From Lanius collurio (lineage: Eukaryota > Chordata > Aves > Passeriformes > Laniidae): a stretch of 64,000 nt of DNA. The translations under genes and the position numbers were made by a program. Each line of letters starts with the position of its first letter. The first letter of the stretch is position 1. Location: positions 12,903,139-12,967,138 of the forward strand of contig JACBWW010000018.1 of assembly GCA_020086605.1 (NCBI GenBank). The letters run 5' to 3'. Under the pieces are notes generated by a model, which saw nothing but the letters and a program-made list of their open reading frames with translations, had not been told where the DNA came from and made no database searches. Shown here piece after piece: positions 63,301-64,000 of this stretch.

Positions 63301-64000
63301 GTGCCAGGAGCAGACAGGCCAGCCCACTGCCACCAGCTTTTAGGACCGAGCTGTGATGGGCTGTGGAGTCTGTGTCTCTGCTCCTGCCTTTGCCATACTT
63401 CAAGGCTGCCCTATGTGCCTTCCTAGGGACAGGGGACAGCACCAGGACCAGACATGGGGACTGACGGCCAGGACCTCCCATGTCAGCTCTTTTGCAGTGC
63501 GAGGGCAACACTCCCTATTTCACAGAGGGCAGGACCCCAGGTCTTGGCTCACTGCAGCTCAGCTGTCAGCCCTGTGAAGCCCCTGTGGCCCCAAGGAGCT
63601 CACGGGGGTGCCCAGGCTCCTGTCTGGCCGCAGGTCTGCTCCAACCCCTTCAAACTTCCTGCATTTGTTTCGCTCAAGCTATTTGGGGGAAGTAGGGTGT
63701 TGTTATGTCTTCAGCTCAGCATCTATTTAGAGAAGGATAATACCATTGTGGGGGAGGACAATGAGAATATGAAATGCCTAAAATTCTCTGTCTCTCACTA
63801 TTTTGACTAATTATTTTTTTCGTCTTTTTCCTTCAAATGGGTATTTCCTTGGAAAATGAAAGTGAGATTTGATGGCCTGAGTGAGTGGGATAAAGCCTGA
63901 ACCAAGCCCACCAAGATGAGCCCAGACTGATCACAGCTATAGCCCTAGTGCAGGAGCTATATTCTCCCCAGGGCAGAGCAAGGGAAGGTCAGAGGGCAAA
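60381..64000. other. Intergenic to window end, no recognised gene
   Basis: A GGAT tetranucleotide repeat lies at 60438-60453. The longest open frame of the window is on the minus strand here (60393-61334). It opens at GTG, and its first ATG is at 61307, giving about 304 codons. Its composition (high Cys, Ser, Trp, His) and lack of recognisable domains argue against a real gene. The remainder shows only overlapping short frames. Confidence 0.55.
60438..60453. repeat. Microsatellite (GGAT)n
   Basis: Four copies of a GGAT/TGGA unit, directly after an AGAGAGAG stretch. It is minor and probably polymorphic. Confidence 0.8.

Noticed and set aside
1..64000. Search for tRNA, rRNA, CRISPR, operon or insertion-sequence features
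   Set aside because: None was seen by reading. The window is spliced eukaryotic DNA, so prokaryotic feature types do not apply.

Overview
The window is vertebrate nuclear DNA, most likely from a bird. The evidence is two spliced coding exons with consensus splice sites, long introns, about 43 kb with no recognisable gene, low repeat density, and several degenerate tails of CR1-type LINEs, the dominant retroelement of bird genomes. Nothing resembles a bacterial operon, CRISPR array, insertion sequence or virus. Most long open frames are GC-rich chance frames, many opening at GTG, TTG or CTG, and are not annotated as genes.

The only gene I recognise is XXYLT1 (xyloside alpha-1,3-xylosyltransferase, GT8 fold) on the + strand. 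Its last two coding exons are present: one at 8936-9068 carrying the DxD metal-binding motif, and the terminal one at 20639-21035 carrying the GT8 core motifs, the probable metal-binding His and the stop codon. The 3' UTR runs to about 21.78 kb, with a poly(A) signal at 21758. Positions 1-8935 are the tail of the preceding intron and 9069-20638 are the last intron. Earlier exons (membrane anchor, stem, N-terminal half of the catalytic domain) lie upstream of the window.

The upstream intron (1-8.9 kb) holds a directly repeated segment of about 240 bp (2.77 and 6.14 kb), two CR1 tails and a strong G-quadruplex motif. The last intron holds two small CpG clusters, an AT-rich hairpin, and two ATG-initiated open frames that look more protein-like than their surroundings but lack further support.

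From 21.8 to 64 kb I find no convincing protein-coding gene. In mammals the XXYLT1 3' end faces a long gene-poor interval towards FAM43A, and this stretch fits that arrangement. It contains a CpG-dense block with a perfect MEF2-type site (23.25-23.54 kb), several AT-rich, non-repetitive blocks that look like conserved noncoding elements or enhancers, a pair of perfect POU octamers (54.3-54.4 kb), two CR1 tails, homopolymer tracts and short tandem repeats. The candidate regulatory calls rest on composition and motifs only. I did not find a clearly new biological system.
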